Source of the DNA: Opitutia bacterium
Lineage (GTDB): Bacteria > Verrucomicrobiota > Verrucomicrobiae > Opitutales > UBA953
Reading direction: 5' to 3'
Assembly: GCA_004558035.1 (NCBI GenBank)
Contig: SFEJ01000025.1
Location: 1-33,837 of the forward strand
DNA length: 33,837 bases
Shown in pieces: positions 23,771-32,025 of this stretch (within the stretch, counting starts at the first letter, position 1; every line of letters starts with the position of its first letter). Made by a program: the position numbers and the translations under genes. The notes beneath the pieces are model-generated. The model did not search any database. It was not told where the DNA came from and worked only from the letters and a program-made list of their open reading frames with translations.

Positions 23771-24628
23771 CTAAAAAAACGGGTTTTCGGCGCGTTCGGC
23801 GGCGAGCGTCGTCGCGGGACCGTGGCCGGGCGCGACGAGCGCGGTCGGCGGGAACGCGTCCAGGAGACGCGCGCGCACGTTCGCGAGCGCGGGTTCTAGG
23901 TCTCTCGGAAGACAGCCGCCGACGCTCCCGAGAAAAAGCGCGTCGCCCGTGAACGCGACCGGCGGGAAGGGCGCGGGCGGGTTTTCCCAGACGAAGACCG
24001 CGGAATCCGGCGTGTGGCCCGGCACGGCGACGACGCGGAGCCGGAAGCCCGCGGGCGCGATTTCCGCGGAAAAACGCTCCGTTCCCGCCGAGCCGAAAAT
24101 TCCCGCGTGCGCGAAAACCGGCGTTTCAGGAAAGGCGCGGAGCACTTCGCGCGCGCCGTCCGCGTGGTCGAAATGCGCGTGCGTGAGGCAGAGCCCGCGC
24201 GGCGTCAGGCGGCGTTCGCGCAGAAAACGGACGAGCGGCGCGCCGTCCATTCCGCAGTCGAAGAGCAGGGCGTTCCCGCGCGCGAAATCGGCGGCGACGT
24301 AGGCGCACGCGGTCATCGTCGGCAGGGCGCGTATGCCGCAGGGCATGACGAAGCGGAAAAGATTCGGCGGGAACGGCGGTTCGGGCGGGGCGTCACCGCG
24401 CGCTTCCGCCGCGCGTTTTTCGTCGAGCGCGCGCAGGCGGGCGGCGTCCAGACCGAGCGCGGGCGCGAGGCGCTCCCGCGTTTCCGCGTCGGCGCGTCCG
24501 CGGCGCAGAAGCCGGATTTTCTCGAAGGGCACGCCCGTGCTTTCGGCGAGCCCGCGAGAGGAGATCCCGCGTCCCAGCATGGCTTTGCGCAGAACCTGCG
24601 CCGCGCCGTCTTCAATTTGTATCGACAT
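23771..24628 (-). CDS. HTH domain fused to metallo-beta-lactamase hydrolase
   Basis: A 285-residue protein from the ATG at 24628 (an ATG at 24655 in frame is possible). Residues 8-68 resemble an XRE/Cro-type helix-turn-helix: LRKAMLGRGISSRGLAESTG, then IRLLRRGRADAETRERLAPALGL. Residues 90-285 are a glyoxalase II-like metallo-beta-lactamase fold with HxHxDH at 150-155 (THAHFDHADG), GHT at 205, TGDALFLG (Asp229) and APGHGP (His269), so the zinc site is complete. Hydrolysis of a thioester or lactone-like substrate is a class expectation only. Fusion of a DNA-binding-like domain to this hydrolase is unusual. Whether the HTH part binds DNA is not known. It is divergent from the secreted protein gene, only 30 bp apart start to start. 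Confidence 0.82.
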   Translation of the reverse strand: MSIQIEDGAAQVLRKAMLGRGISSRGLAESTGVPFEKIRLLRRGRADAETRERLAPALGLDAARLRALDEKRAAEARGDAPPEPPFPPNLFRFVMPCGIRALPTMTACAYVAADFARGNALLFDCGMDGAPLVRFLRERRLTPRGLCLTHAHFDHADGAREVLRAFPETPVFAHAGIFGSAGTERFSAEIAPAGFRLRVVAVPGHTPDSAVFVWENPPAPFPPVAFTGDALFLGSVGGCLPRDLEPALANVRARLLDAFPPTALVAPGHGPATTLAAERAENPFF

Positions 24629-24658
24629 CGGCGACAATCTCGGTTTCATCGTCATGAA

Positions 24659-25663
24659 ATGCAAGGGTTTATTTCGGAAATCCGGAAAAAGGCGGCGTCG
24701 CTCGCCGCGCTTTCGGCGACGGCGTGCGCGGCGCTTCCGCTCTTCGGGGCGGGGCGGCCGGCGAATCACGTCGTCCGCGCCGAGCTGCCGCCGCCGCTCG
24801 CGATTTCGCCGGTTTCGCGCGAGACGGAGCCGCTGGCGCTCGTTCCCGCGGCGCGGCATTCGCGGGAGCTCGTGAACGAAAATTCCGGGCTGGAAAACTG
24901 CTCGACGGCGCCCGGCGCGTTTTGGACGCTGAACGATTCCGGCGGCGAGCCGCGCCTTTTCGCGATCCGCGCGGACGGCTCGCTCGTCGCGCCCGAAGGC
25001 GCCGGCGCGGCTTATCGCGGCGTGCTCCTCACGGGACGCCGCAACGTCGATTGGGAGGCCGTCGCCGCCGACGGCGCGGGCAATCTCGTCGTCGCCGACA
25101 TCGGCAACAACGAGAGCCGCCGCCGCAATCTCTGCTTTTACGTCGTGCCCGAGCCGAGCCCGCTCGCGGAAAAGACCGCCGCCTCGCGCAAGATTTCCTT
25201 TTACTACCCGACGCAGGACGCGTTCCCGGATCCTTCGCTCAACTACGACGCGGAATCGTGCTTCGCGCTCAACGGCTTCATCTACTGGTTCACGAAGCAC
25301 TGGACGGACACGGGCACCGTGCTCTGGCGCGTCGATCCGACGACGGAGCGCTATCAGGCCGCCGTTCCCGTGGCGCGCTTCGACGTCGGCGGGCTCGTGA
25401 CGGACGCCGCGCTTTCGCCTTCGCGCTCGCGCCTCGCCGTGCTCACGTATCATTCGATCTGGATCTTCGAGCTCCCGGAAAAGGACGCTTCCGGCGCGCG
25501 CGACGAGACGCGCTTCTTCACGGGCGTTTCGCGTCGGCGGAAAATCGCCGCGCCCGTCCGCGACTGGCAGGTCGAAGGCGTCGCCTTCATCGACGAGGAC
25601 ACGCTGCTCGTCTCCGCGGAATCGGGCGCGCTCTTCCGCGTTCCCGTATCCGAAATCAAATGA
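24659..25663 (+). CDS. Secreted propeller-like protein of unknown function
   Basis: A 334-residue protein from the ATG at 24659. The N-terminus is a signal peptide (KKAASLAALSATACAALPLFGAG). The body has beta-propeller-like strands: GAFWTLNDSGGEPRLFAIRADG, NVDWEAVAADGAGNLVVADIGNN, SLNYDAESCFALNGFIYWFTKHW, VTDAALSPSRSRLAVLTY and WQVEGVAFIDEDTLLVSAESG. The acidic 'DWEAVA...ADIGNN' and 'NYDAES' elements recur in secreted proteins of this kind and may bind metal. No enzyme motif is recognised. The last 8 bases overlap the end of the convergent U32 gene. Confidence 0.75.
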   Translation: MQGFISEIRKKAASLAALSATACAALPLFGAGRPANHVVRAELPPPLAISPVSRETEPLALVPAARHSRELVNENSGLENCSTAPGAFWTLNDSGGEPRLFAIRADGSLVAPEGAGAAYRGVLLTGRRNVDWEAVAADGAGNLVVADIGNNESRRRNLCFYVVPEPSPLAEKTAASRKISFYYPTQDAFPDPSLNYDAESCFALNGFIYWFTKHWTDTGTVLWRVDPTTERYQAAVPVARFDVGGLVTDAALSPSRSRLAVLTYHSIWIFELPEKDASGARDETRFFTGVSRRRKIAAPVRDWQVEGVAFIDEDTLLVSAESGALFRVPVSEIK

Positions 25664-26912
25664 CGATTTTCCGCGCCATCGTCAGCGGCGCGGGAACGCC
25701 GGCTTCGCCGAAAATCCGCCGCGGCAGGAGCGCGGTCTGCCCCGCGCGCCCGGCGGAAATCGCGGGAACGGGCTCGCCCGTGAATCCGTCGCGCAGCTCG
25801 TCCGCGCGCACGCGCAGCGGCTCGAAGACGCTCGGGCGCAGCAGTTCGAGCTCGTCGCCGACGGAGATCTTGTTGCGCACTTCGAGCGCGACGAAGTCCG
25901 CGTCCGCGCGCTGCGTCTCCGCGACCATGCCGACGTTGACGGCGTCGCCGACGCTCGCCGCGCTCGCGAAATTCTGCGCCTCCGCGCCGGGAACGCCGTC
26001 GAAGAAACCGCGCGTGTAGCCGCGGTTCGGGATCATTGCGAGCTCGCGCATGAACGGCGCGGCGTCCCACGCGCCGGCGTCCGCGAACCACGCGTCGATC
26101 GCGGCGCGATACACGCGCGCGGCCTGCGAGACGTAGTAGTCGCTCTTGTTGCGCCCCTCGATTTTGAGCGAGTCCACGCCCGCCGCGAGAATGCGCGGCA
26201 GCTCGGGCAGCAGGCAGAGGTCGCGCGAGTTCATGAAATACGTGCCGCGCGCGTCCTCCTCGACGGCGATCAGCTCGCCCGGGCGCTTTTCCTCTTCGAG
26301 AAAAACCTTGTAGTTCCAGCGGCACGACTGCGCGCACGCGCCGCGGTTGGCGCTCCGCCCCGTCATGAACGCCGAGAGCAGGCAGCGACCGGAATAGCTC
26401 ATGCACATCGCGCCGTGCACGAACATTTCGAGCCGCAGCGCGGGAACGCGCCGGCGGATTTCGAGAATCTCCGCGAAGCTCGTCTCCCGCGAAAGCACGC
26501 AGAGCGACGCGCCGAGCCCGCGCCAGAACTCCGCCGTCGCCCACGACGACACGTTCGCCTGCGTCGAGACGTGCAGCGGGATTTCCGGCGCGCGTTCCCG
26601 CAGAAACACGAAGATCGCGGGATCGGAGACGATGACGCCGTCCGGGCCGAGCCCGCGCAGCGCGTCGGCGATTTCCGGAAGTTTCTCGACGTCGGAGTTC
26701 TTCGAAAAAAGATTGAGCGCGACGTAGATTTTTTTGCCGGCGGCGTGCGCGAGCCGCGTTCCCTCCGCGAGCTCTTCGCGGGAAAGCCCGACCGTCGCCC
26801 GCAGCGACAGCGACGGCATGCCGACGTAAACGGCGTCCGCGCCGTGCGCGAGCGCGATTTTCAGGCGGAGCAGCGTTCCCGCGGGCAGCAGCAGTTCGGG
26901 CTTTTTTCGCAT
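25656..26912 (-). CDS. U32 family peptidase (YegQ/TrhP-like)
   Basis: A 418-residue protein from the ATG at 26912; upstream codons lack support. It opens KPELLLPAGTLLRLKIALAHGADAVYVG, as U32 proteins do. The family signature is LEMFVHGAMCMSYSGRCLLS followed by NRGACAQSCRW, with cysteines that may hold a cluster. DSLKIEGRNKSDYYV and NRGYTRGFFDG follow. Members once called collagenase-like proteases include TrhP/YegQ, needed for 5-hydroxyuridine in tRNA, and RlhA for 23S rRNA. The length and motifs fit the YegQ/TrhP branch. True proteolysis is not proven for this group. It runs away from the tRNA-Leu gene, 112 bp from it. Confidence 0.85.
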   Translation of the reverse strand: MRKKPELLLPAGTLLRLKIALAHGADAVYVGMPSLSLRATVGLSREELAEGTRLAHAAGKKIYVALNLFSKNSDVEKLPEIADALRGLGPDGVIVSDPAIFVFLRERAPEIPLHVSTQANVSSWATAEFWRGLGASLCVLSRETSFAEILEIRRRVPALRLEMFVHGAMCMSYSGRCLLSAFMTGRSANRGACAQSCRWNYKVFLEEEKRPGELIAVEEDARGTYFMNSRDLCLLPELPRILAAGVDSLKIEGRNKSDYYVSQAARVYRAAIDAWFADAGAWDAAPFMRELAMIPNRGYTRGFFDGVPGAEAQNFASAASVGDAVNVGMVAETQRADADFVALEVRNKISVGDELELLRPSVFEPLRVRADELRDGFTGEPVPAISAGRAGQTALLPRRIFGEAGVPAPLTMARKIVI

Positions 26913-26975
26913 GGCGCAATGAAAGCGCGTCCGCCGCGCGGCTTCAAGCGCCAAGCGAGCCGCGCGAGAAAAGCA

Positions 26976-27004
26976 TTGACTTGATTTTCGGAAAAGGCTT
27001 TAAT
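26976..27004 (+). promoter_or_regulatory. Sigma-70-type promoter of tRNA-Leu
   Basis: TTGACT (26976-26981), a 17-base spacer and TTTAAT (26999-27004), each hexamer 5 of 6 to consensus. The predicted start near 27011 lies about 14 bases before the tRNA. This is the best promoter seen in the window. Confidence 0.75.
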
Positions 27005-27024
27005 GCGTTTCACTTTTTTCATCC

Positions 27025-27109
27025 GCCCAGGTGGTGAAATTGGTAGACACGCAGGTTTCAGGTACCTGTGCCGCGAGGCATAGGGGTTCGACTCCCCTCT
27101 TGGGCACCA
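27025..27109 (+). tRNA. tRNA-Leu (anticodon CAG)
   Basis: 85 bases with encoded CCA end. The acceptor stem GCCCAGG pairs with CTTGGGC (one G-U). The D arm contains GGTAGAC. The anticodon stem CAGGT/ACCTG encloses loop TTCAGGT with anticodon CAG. A long variable arm (class II) and the T arm with GGTTCGACTCC follow. It reads CUG leucine codons. It has its own promoter and terminator, so it is a single-gene unit. Confidence 0.95.
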
Positions 27110-27113
27110 CTTC

Positions 27114-27159
27114 AAAAAAGCCCGCAATTCCGCATAAACAAAGGGATTGCGGGCTTTTT
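27114..27159 (+). terminator. Terminator of tRNA-Leu
   Basis: Stem AAAAGCCCGCAAT with ATTGCGGGCTTTTT, with a 17-base loop; it starts 5 bases after the tRNA CCA. Confidence 0.88.
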
Positions 27160-27279
27160 CGTGAAATTTTTGAAAGGGCGAAAATTGAGACAAAAACGAC
27201 AAAAACCGCCAAAATACGACAGAAGATTTTACGATTTTCTTACGCGCCCCGAAATTCGCGTTCGCGCCTTTATTTATGC

Positions 27280-27350
27280 GGCTTCGCGGAGCGAAACGCA
27301 AAGAACCTCCATAACCTCATCACTTCATAACTCCATAACTTCATAACGCC
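27280..27350. repeat. Short tandem repeat of CATAACT-like units in AT-richer spacer
   Basis: The stretch near 27310-27346 repeats CATAACC/CATAACT/CATAACTT-type units (CCATAACCTCAT, TTCATAACTCCATAAC, TTCATAAC). It is preceded by CGAAACGCAAAG, which resembles the GxxExxY-type terminal repeat core. The surrounding 27160-27390 is AT-richer than the rest of the window and has no supported gene. Confidence 0.5.
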
Positions 27351-27391
27351 GCTCGCGGTGCTCGCTCGCGCCTCACGACCTTCTTCCGCGC

Positions 27392-27420
27392 TTGACAAGC
27401 GCCGCGAAAAGCGAGATTTT
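27392..27420 (+). promoter_or_regulatory. Possible promoter of leuA leader
   Basis: A perfect TTGACA (27392-27397), a 17-base spacer and a poor -10 (GATTTT). If used, transcription would begin only a few bases before the GTG at 27431, so the leader ORF would be nearly leaderless. The -10 is weak. Confidence 0.3.
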
Positions 27421-27430
27421 CTCGCTTATC

Positions 27431-27493
27431 GTGCATTTCAAATTCCACAGCCGACTTAGCCTTGAGCTTCTGCTTCTCCCCGCGGGGGAGTGA
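27431..27493 (+). CDS. Candidate leucine leader peptide upstream of leuA
   Basis: GTG at 27431 opens a 20-codon ORF ending TGA 27491-27493. Six of its last thirteen sense codons are Leu, including four in a row (CTT CTG CTT CTC, 27467-27478; peptide ELLLL). The run enters a GC-rich hairpin CTCCCC/GGGGAG (27476-27490), which is followed by TGAGC and seven T. The ORF ends 137 bp before leuA. Ribosome stalling at Leu codons when Leu-tRNA is scarce would cover the hairpin's 5' arm and allow read-through, a classical attenuation logic. No Shine-Dalgarno is seen, and the ORF is too short to prove by itself. The alternative is chance overlap with a dispersed GC hairpin. Confidence 0.5.
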   Translation: MHFKFHSRLSLELLLLPAGE

Positions 27494-27501
27494 GCTTTTT
27501 T
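27465..27501 (+). promoter_or_regulatory. Attenuator-like terminator in leuA leader
   Basis: Core stem CTCCCC (27476-27481) with GGGGAG (27485-27490) and loop GCG. An outer AGCT/AGCT stem (27465-27468 with 27493-27496) closes it, and a T run follows. It overlaps the leucine codon run of the leader ORF. Confidence 0.5.
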
Positions 27502-27630
27502 TCGTGCGGACTCGGCGCCGCCTTTCGCCGAAGACCTGCGGGAGCGTTCCCGCGAATCTCCAAAAAATCCCGACGCGCGGCGTTCCCGCAAGGCGTCAGA
27601 AAATTCCGAAAACCTTTCAAAGAAAAATCA

Positions 27631-29307
27631 ATGCAACACGAAAAAATCACGAAGTACGCGCCGTTTCCGGCGGTTGAACTGAAGAACCGCCGCTGGCCCG
27701 ACAACAAGATAACCAAGGCGCCAATCTGGTGCAGCGTCGATCTGCGCGACGGCAATCAGGCGCTCGCGATTCCGATGAACGTCGAGGAGAAGATCGAAAT
27801 GTTCAAGATGCTCTGCGACATCGGCTTCAAGGAAATCGAAATCGGCTTTCCGTCCGCGTCGGACACCGAGTTCGCGTTCGCGCGCACGCTCGTCGAAAAG
27901 AATCTCATTCCCGACGACGTCACGGTGCAGGTGCTCGTGCAGTGCCGCGAACACCTGATCCGCCGCACGTTCGAGGCGCTGCGCGGCATGAAGCGGGCGA
28001 TCGTGCACATCTACAATTCGACGTCGCCGCTGCAGCGCCGCGTCACTTTCGGGAACGCCTCGAAAGAACAGATCCGCCAGATCGCGATCGACGGCGCGAC
28101 GCTCGTCAAGTCGCTCCTGCCCGAAGCTGCGGGAACGAAGATCCGCCTCGAATACTCGCCCGAAAGCTTCTCCGACACGGAAGTCGATTTCGCGCTCGAG
28201 TGCTGCAGGGCGGTCATGGACGTCTGGGGACCGACGCCGGAGGATCCGATCATTCTGAACCTGCCGGAAACCGTGCAGTGGACGACGCCGAACGTTTACG
28301 CGGACATGATCGAGGCCTTCATCAACGGGCTCGAAAACCGCGACGCCGTCATCGTCTCGCTGCACACGCACAACGACCGCGGCACGGGCGTCGCCGCGAC
28401 TGAGCTCGGGCTGATGGCGGGCGCGGACCGCGTCGAAGGCACGCTCTTCGGCAACGGCGAACGCACGGGCAATCTCGACGTCGTCACCGTCGCGCTGAAC
28501 ATGTACACGCAGGGCATCGAATCCGGTCTGCGCTTCGACGACCTGCCCGCGATCCGCGAAGTCTACGAGCGCTGCACGCGCATGACCGTTCCCGAGCGCC
28601 ATCCGTACGCGGGCGACCTCGTCTTCACGGCGTTCAGCGGTTCGCACCAGGACGCCATCAAGAAAGGCATGGATCTGCGCCGCGCCGCGGGCCCGGACTC
28701 GCCCTGGCGCGTGCCGTATCTGACGATTGACCCGTCCGACGTCGGCGCGAACTACGAGGCGATCATCCGCATCAATTCCCAGAGCGGCAAGGGCGGCATC
28801 GCCTACATCCTCGGCCGCGATTTCGGAATCGATCTGCCGAAGCTCATGCATCCCGTCGTCGGCGAAGTCATCGGCGGCATCGCCGACAAGCTCGGCCGCG
28901 AGCTCTCGCCGAAGGAGATCAACGACGCGTTCATGGCGAACTTCGTCAACGTCTCCGAGCCGCTCGCGCTCAAGGTCTTCGAAAGCGTTTCGGAAACGAA
29001 GCCGCTCGTCTCCTGCCGCGCGAAGGTCGTCTATCTGGGCGCCGAGCACGAGATTTCCGGCAGCGGCAACGGTCCGATCAACGCGTTCGTGAAGGCGATT
29101 CACTCGCAGGGCTGGAAGAACTTCACGCTGCGCGACTACCGCTCGCACGCGATCGGCACGGGCTCGGCGACGGAATCCGCCGCCTACGTCTCGATTTCGC
29201 GCGACAGCGACGGCAAGGTCTTCTGGGGCTGCGGCATCGACACGAACATCGAGCTCGCGGGCCTGCTCGCGCTTGTCTCCGCCTTCAACCGTTCCCGCCG
29301 CATCTGA
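27631..29307 (+). CDS. leuA: 2-isopropylmalate synthase (long LeuA2 type)
   Basis: A 558-residue protein from the ATG at 27631; the open frame upstream reads through the leader region. The catalytic barrel has SVDLRDGNQAL (Arg39, Asp40), FKEIEIGFPSASDTEF, the metal ligands HTHNDRG (His245, His247) and GTLFGNGERTGNLD. The C-terminal regulatory domain, about 430-558, begins after the linker and ends FWGCGIDTNIELAGLLALVSAFNR. The pattern KITKYAPFPAVELKNRRWPD is typical of the yeast/actinobacterial-type LeuA. It condenses acetyl-CoA and 2-oxoisovalerate to start leucine synthesis, and leucine inhibits the enzyme through the C-terminal domain. No leuB, leuC or leuD is in the window. It is preceded by a candidate leader and attenuator. 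Confidence 0.95.
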   Translation: MQHEKITKYAPFPAVELKNRRWPDNKITKAPIWCSVDLRDGNQALAIPMNVEEKIEMFKMLCDIGFKEIEIGFPSASDTEFAFARTLVEKNLIPDDVTVQVLVQCREHLIRRTFEALRGMKRAIVHIYNSTSPLQRRVTFGNASKEQIRQIAIDGATLVKSLLPEAAGTKIRLEYSPESFSDTEVDFALECCRAVMDVWGPTPEDPIILNLPETVQWTTPNVYADMIEAFINGLENRDAVIVSLHTHNDRGTGVAATELGLMAGADRVEGTLFGNGERTGNLDVVTVALNMYTQGIESGLRFDDLPAIREVYERCTRMTVPERHPYAGDLVFTAFSGSHQDAIKKGMDLRRAAGPDSPWRVPYLTIDPSDVGANYEAIIRINSQSGKGGIAYILGRDFGIDLPKLMHPVVGEVIGGIADKLGRELSPKEINDAFMANFVNVSEPLALKVFESVSETKPLVSCRAKVVYLGAEHEISGSGNGPINAFVKAIHSQGWKNFTLRDYRSHAIGTGSATESAAYVSISRDSDGKVFWGCGIDTNIELAGLLALVSAFNRSRRI

Positions 29308-29330
29308 CGGGAACGCCGCCTGCGGACGAA

Positions 29331-29360
29331 AAAACGCCTCGGGAATTTCCGGGGCGTTTT
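29331..29360. terminator. Terminator between convergent leuA and panE
   Basis: Stem AAAACGCCTCGG with CCGGGGCGTTTT (one G-U pair) and loop GAATTT. A and T runs on both sides allow use from either strand. Confidence 0.8.
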
Positions 29361-29389
29361 CCGTTTTCGCGGCGCGCGTTCCCGCGCCT

Positions 29390-30301
29390 TCAGCCTTCCG
29401 CGCGGCAGAGCTTCCGCAGGAGGCGATAAAGCGTTTCGAGGTGCGGCATCGGGACGCCGCGCGCGTTCCCGCGGCGGAGCGGCTCGCCCCAGATGGACTC
29501 GATTTCCACGGGCTTTTTCGCGCGGAAGTCGAGCAGGCTCGACGGCAGATAGGCGCCGCATTTCACGGTGACGTCGAGCTGTTTCTGCAGGTGCGCGTCG
29601 GGGATTTCGACGCCGTTCGCGCGCGCCGCGCTCTGCAGCTCGCGCATCAGCGCCCAGGAAAGCTCCACGAGATCGGGCGAGGCGACGAGCTCGGCGCAGT
29701 CGATGTTCCCGCCCGCGATGCAGAGCCCGTTGAAGGGCACGTTCCAGCAGAGCTTTTTCCAGAGCGTCTCGTCGAGCGAATCCTTCGCCTCCGCGGCGAG
29801 GTCGGCGGCGGAGAAGAGCGCGGCGAGCTCGCGCGTGCGTTCCCGCGCCGGGCCGACGGATTCCGCGAGCCAGAGCAGCGTGCGCCCGGACGTGCGCACG
29901 ACGCCCGGTGCCGTGCGGTTGATCGTCGCGTAGCACACGCCGCCGAGGACGTTTTCCGCGCCGAAGAGCCCGCCGAGCCGCTCCGTGTTCCCGAGCCCGT
30001 TCTGCACCGTGAGCACGCGCGTTCTCGCGCCGACGAGCGGCGAGACGAGCTCCGCGTAGCGCGCGTTCGCCGTCGTCTTGAGCGCGATGAACACGAGCTC
30101 GCACGGCCCGATTTCTTCCGGAGACCGGTGCCCGCTCACGCGCACGCGCGAGACGTTCCCGCGGTCGTGAATCTCGAAGCCGCGCTCGCGCACGACGTCG
30201 TAGTCGCCGCGAAGCAGGAAGCGGACGTCGTGCCCGGCCTGCGCGAGCTTCACTCCGTAAAACGCGCCGATGGCTCCGGCGCCGACAATTGCGATTTTCA
30301 T
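29390..30301 (-). CDS. panE: 2-dehydropantoate 2-reductase
   Basis: A 303-residue protein, the usual length. The Rossmann start is MKIAIVGAGAIGAFYG (GxGxxG for NADPH). The catalytic lysine region is FIALKTTAN (Lys75), then LTVQNGLGN. The C-terminal helical domain begins around DSLDETLWKKLCWNVPFNGLC, with the second conserved lysine and asparagine. It reduces 2-dehydropantoate to pantoate with NADPH in pantothenate and CoA synthesis. Neighbours do not include other pan genes. A related ketopantoate reductase-like role cannot be excluded, but all signature residues are there. It is transcribed behind the SGNH gene with a 45-bp gap. Confidence 0.88.
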   Translation of the reverse strand: MKIAIVGAGAIGAFYGVKLAQAGHDVRFLLRGDYDVVRERGFEIHDRGNVSRVRVSGHRSPEEIGPCELVFIALKTTANARYAELVSPLVGARTRVLTVQNGLGNTERLGGLFGAENVLGGVCYATINRTAPGVVRTSGRTLLWLAESVGPARERTRELAALFSAADLAAEAKDSLDETLWKKLCWNVPFNGLCIAGGNIDCAELVASPDLVELSWALMRELQSAARANGVEIPDAHLQKQLDVTVKCGAYLPSSLLDFRAKKPVEIESIWGEPLRRGNARGVPMPHLETLYRLLRKLCRAEG

Positions 30302-30346
30302 GAGAGGAAGAATTGAAAGGTTTTCGTCGAAGCGGCGCCGCGCGCG

Positions 30347-31879
30347 TCATTTTTTCTCCGCGGGCGGGGCGAAGGGCGTTCCCGCGCGGAAACGGACGTC
30401 GGAGAGCGCCGCGCGCGCGATCCACGCCGCGCCGAGATCGCCGAAGACGATTTTGTCGCGGTGCGCGGAAAAGCGCGCGTCGCCGCTCAGCGCCTCGCCG
30501 ACGAGGACGTCGCCGAGCCACACGTAAAAGCCGCCCGGCACGCCGGCGCGCGCGTTCCCGTCGAGCCACGCGACGCGGAACGCGGCGGCGGTCTTCGTCG
30601 TCGAAAAGGAATTGTGCGCCTTGTCGCCGAGCACGTCCGCGCCGTAGAGCAGCGCGTCGTTCCAGAAGACGCCTTCCTCGCGCACGGAGAGCGCTCCCGC
30701 CTCCGCGCCGTTGCCGACGATCACGCCGAGCGCGTTGTCCGCGCGCGCGGTCGCGTCGAGCTTCGCGGTGAAGGCGAGCGTGAACTCGCGCGCCTTGCCG
30801 CTTTTGTTCCATGTCCGGGAAAGCGTGCTTTCGCCGTCGCCGGAGGCGAAGACCGCGCGGTCGCCGGTCGCCGTGACTCCCGCGCCCTTGCGGGAAAATT
30901 TTCCCGAGGCGAGATTTTCCGCGGAGGCCGAAAGCTCGGCGTTCCCGCGGCGCTCCAGCCCCGCGCTGCGCTGCGGCAGCCCGAGCGCGCGCGCGGCGTT
31001 GCCGGCGACGATCAGCTCGCCCTGTCGGTTCGGATGCGCGCCGCGCGCCGTGTCGATCATCGCGCCGCTTTCCGCGTAGAAGCCGTCGGAAACGCGGTCG
31101 AGCGTGACCTTCGACGACGCCGTGCTCCACTTGCGGACGACGCCGCGCAGGTGCGCGTTGTAGGGAATGTAATTGTTTTTTCCCGACGTTCCCGTGCCGT
31201 TGTCCCTGCCGGTCGGGAGCAGCTCGAAGACGTGGACGCGGATTTTCGGATTGTGCTTCTGGTACGCCTTCACGATGCCGTGCACGTGCTCGGCGATCGC
31301 GGCGTCGCCCTCGCGCGCGTCGTAGAGGTCGTTGATGCCGATGAGGACGCAGAGCGTGTCCGGCCTGCGCGCGCCGTAGCGGGAACGGTAGGTTTCGCCG
31401 ACGTATTTTTTGCGCGTCGCGCCGTCGAAAAATTCGTCCGCCGTTCCCGTGAAGGGATTTTTCTGCCCGAGCTTGATTGTCACGGGACCGCGGTTTTCCG
31501 GCGGGAACGCGGAGCCGGGATCGGCGCGGAATTTCCCGTCCGCCGCGTGCCCGGCGTACTGGTAGGCGCGCGCGCTCGCGGCGGCTTCGGAGACGTTCGT
31601 GAACGCGACGCCGCGATACGGCGGGCAAAGCGCGGAGACGTCCGTGTTCCCGCGCGCGCCGAGCGTCGTGCCCATCGGGAAAAATTCCTCGCCGGCGTCC
31701 ACGAAATGCTTGAACAGCGCGTAGCGCCAGCTCGCCACGGGGCCGGCGAGATAGGCGCCGCCCTGCGTGATGGAGTCGCCGACGAAGACGATGTTGCGCG
31801 CGTCCGCCGACGGCGGGAACGCGACCGAAAGCGCGAGCGCCGCGACGCCCGCGGCGAATGACGGGAATTTTTCGAGCAT
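30347..31879 (-). CDS. Secreted SGNH/GDSL-type hydrolase with C-terminal extra domain
   Basis: A 510-residue protein with a signal peptide (SFAAGVAALALSVAFPPSADA). Block I is NIVFVGDSITQGG (nucleophile Ser36), block III VLIGINDLYD, and block V contains the histidine in ARGAHPNRQGE, so the catalytic set is present in residues 28-290. The rest (about 300-510) is a beta-rich region with strands such as FTLAFTAKL, VIVGNGAEAG and GGFYVWLGDVLVG, probably a jelly-roll or lectin-like module. Secreted SGNH proteins of this kind are often sugar O-acetyl esterases. That fits the glycan enzymes nearby, but the substrate is not shown by sequence. Confidence 0.82.
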   Translation of the reverse strand: MLEKFPSFAAGVAALALSVAFPPSADARNIVFVGDSITQGGAYLAGPVASWRYALFKHFVDAGEEFFPMGTTLGARGNTDVSALCPPYRGVAFTNVSEAAASARAYQYAGHAADGKFRADPGSAFPPENRGPVTIKLGQKNPFTGTADEFFDGATRKKYVGETYRSRYGARRPDTLCVLIGINDLYDAREGDAAIAEHVHGIVKAYQKHNPKIRVHVFELLPTGRDNGTGTSGKNNYIPYNAHLRGVVRKWSTASSKVTLDRVSDGFYAESGAMIDTARGAHPNRQGELIVAGNAARALGLPQRSAGLERRGNAELSASAENLASGKFSRKGAGVTATGDRAVFASGDGESTLSRTWNKSGKAREFTLAFTAKLDATARADNALGVIVGNGAEAGALSVREEGVFWNDALLYGADVLGDKAHNSFSTTKTAAAFRVAWLDGNARAGVPGGFYVWLGDVLVGEALSGDARFSAHRDKIVFGDLGAAWIARAALSDVRFRAGTPFAPPAEKK

Positions 31880-32025
31880 GGTAAATCTTTGAACGATGCC
31901 CGAACAATAACGGATAACGTCGCGCGGGAAAATTGAAATTTATCCGCAGAGAACGGGACGCGGGAAGGACGCGAAGAAAAACCGCGAAGTCAAAGGAAGT
32001 TAAAGAAAGTTTTTTTTGGGGGGGG

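Noticed and set aside
27360..27630. T-box riboswitch before leuA
   Set aside because: No T-box core sequence or specifier-stem layout is visible; a leader-peptide attenuator fits better.
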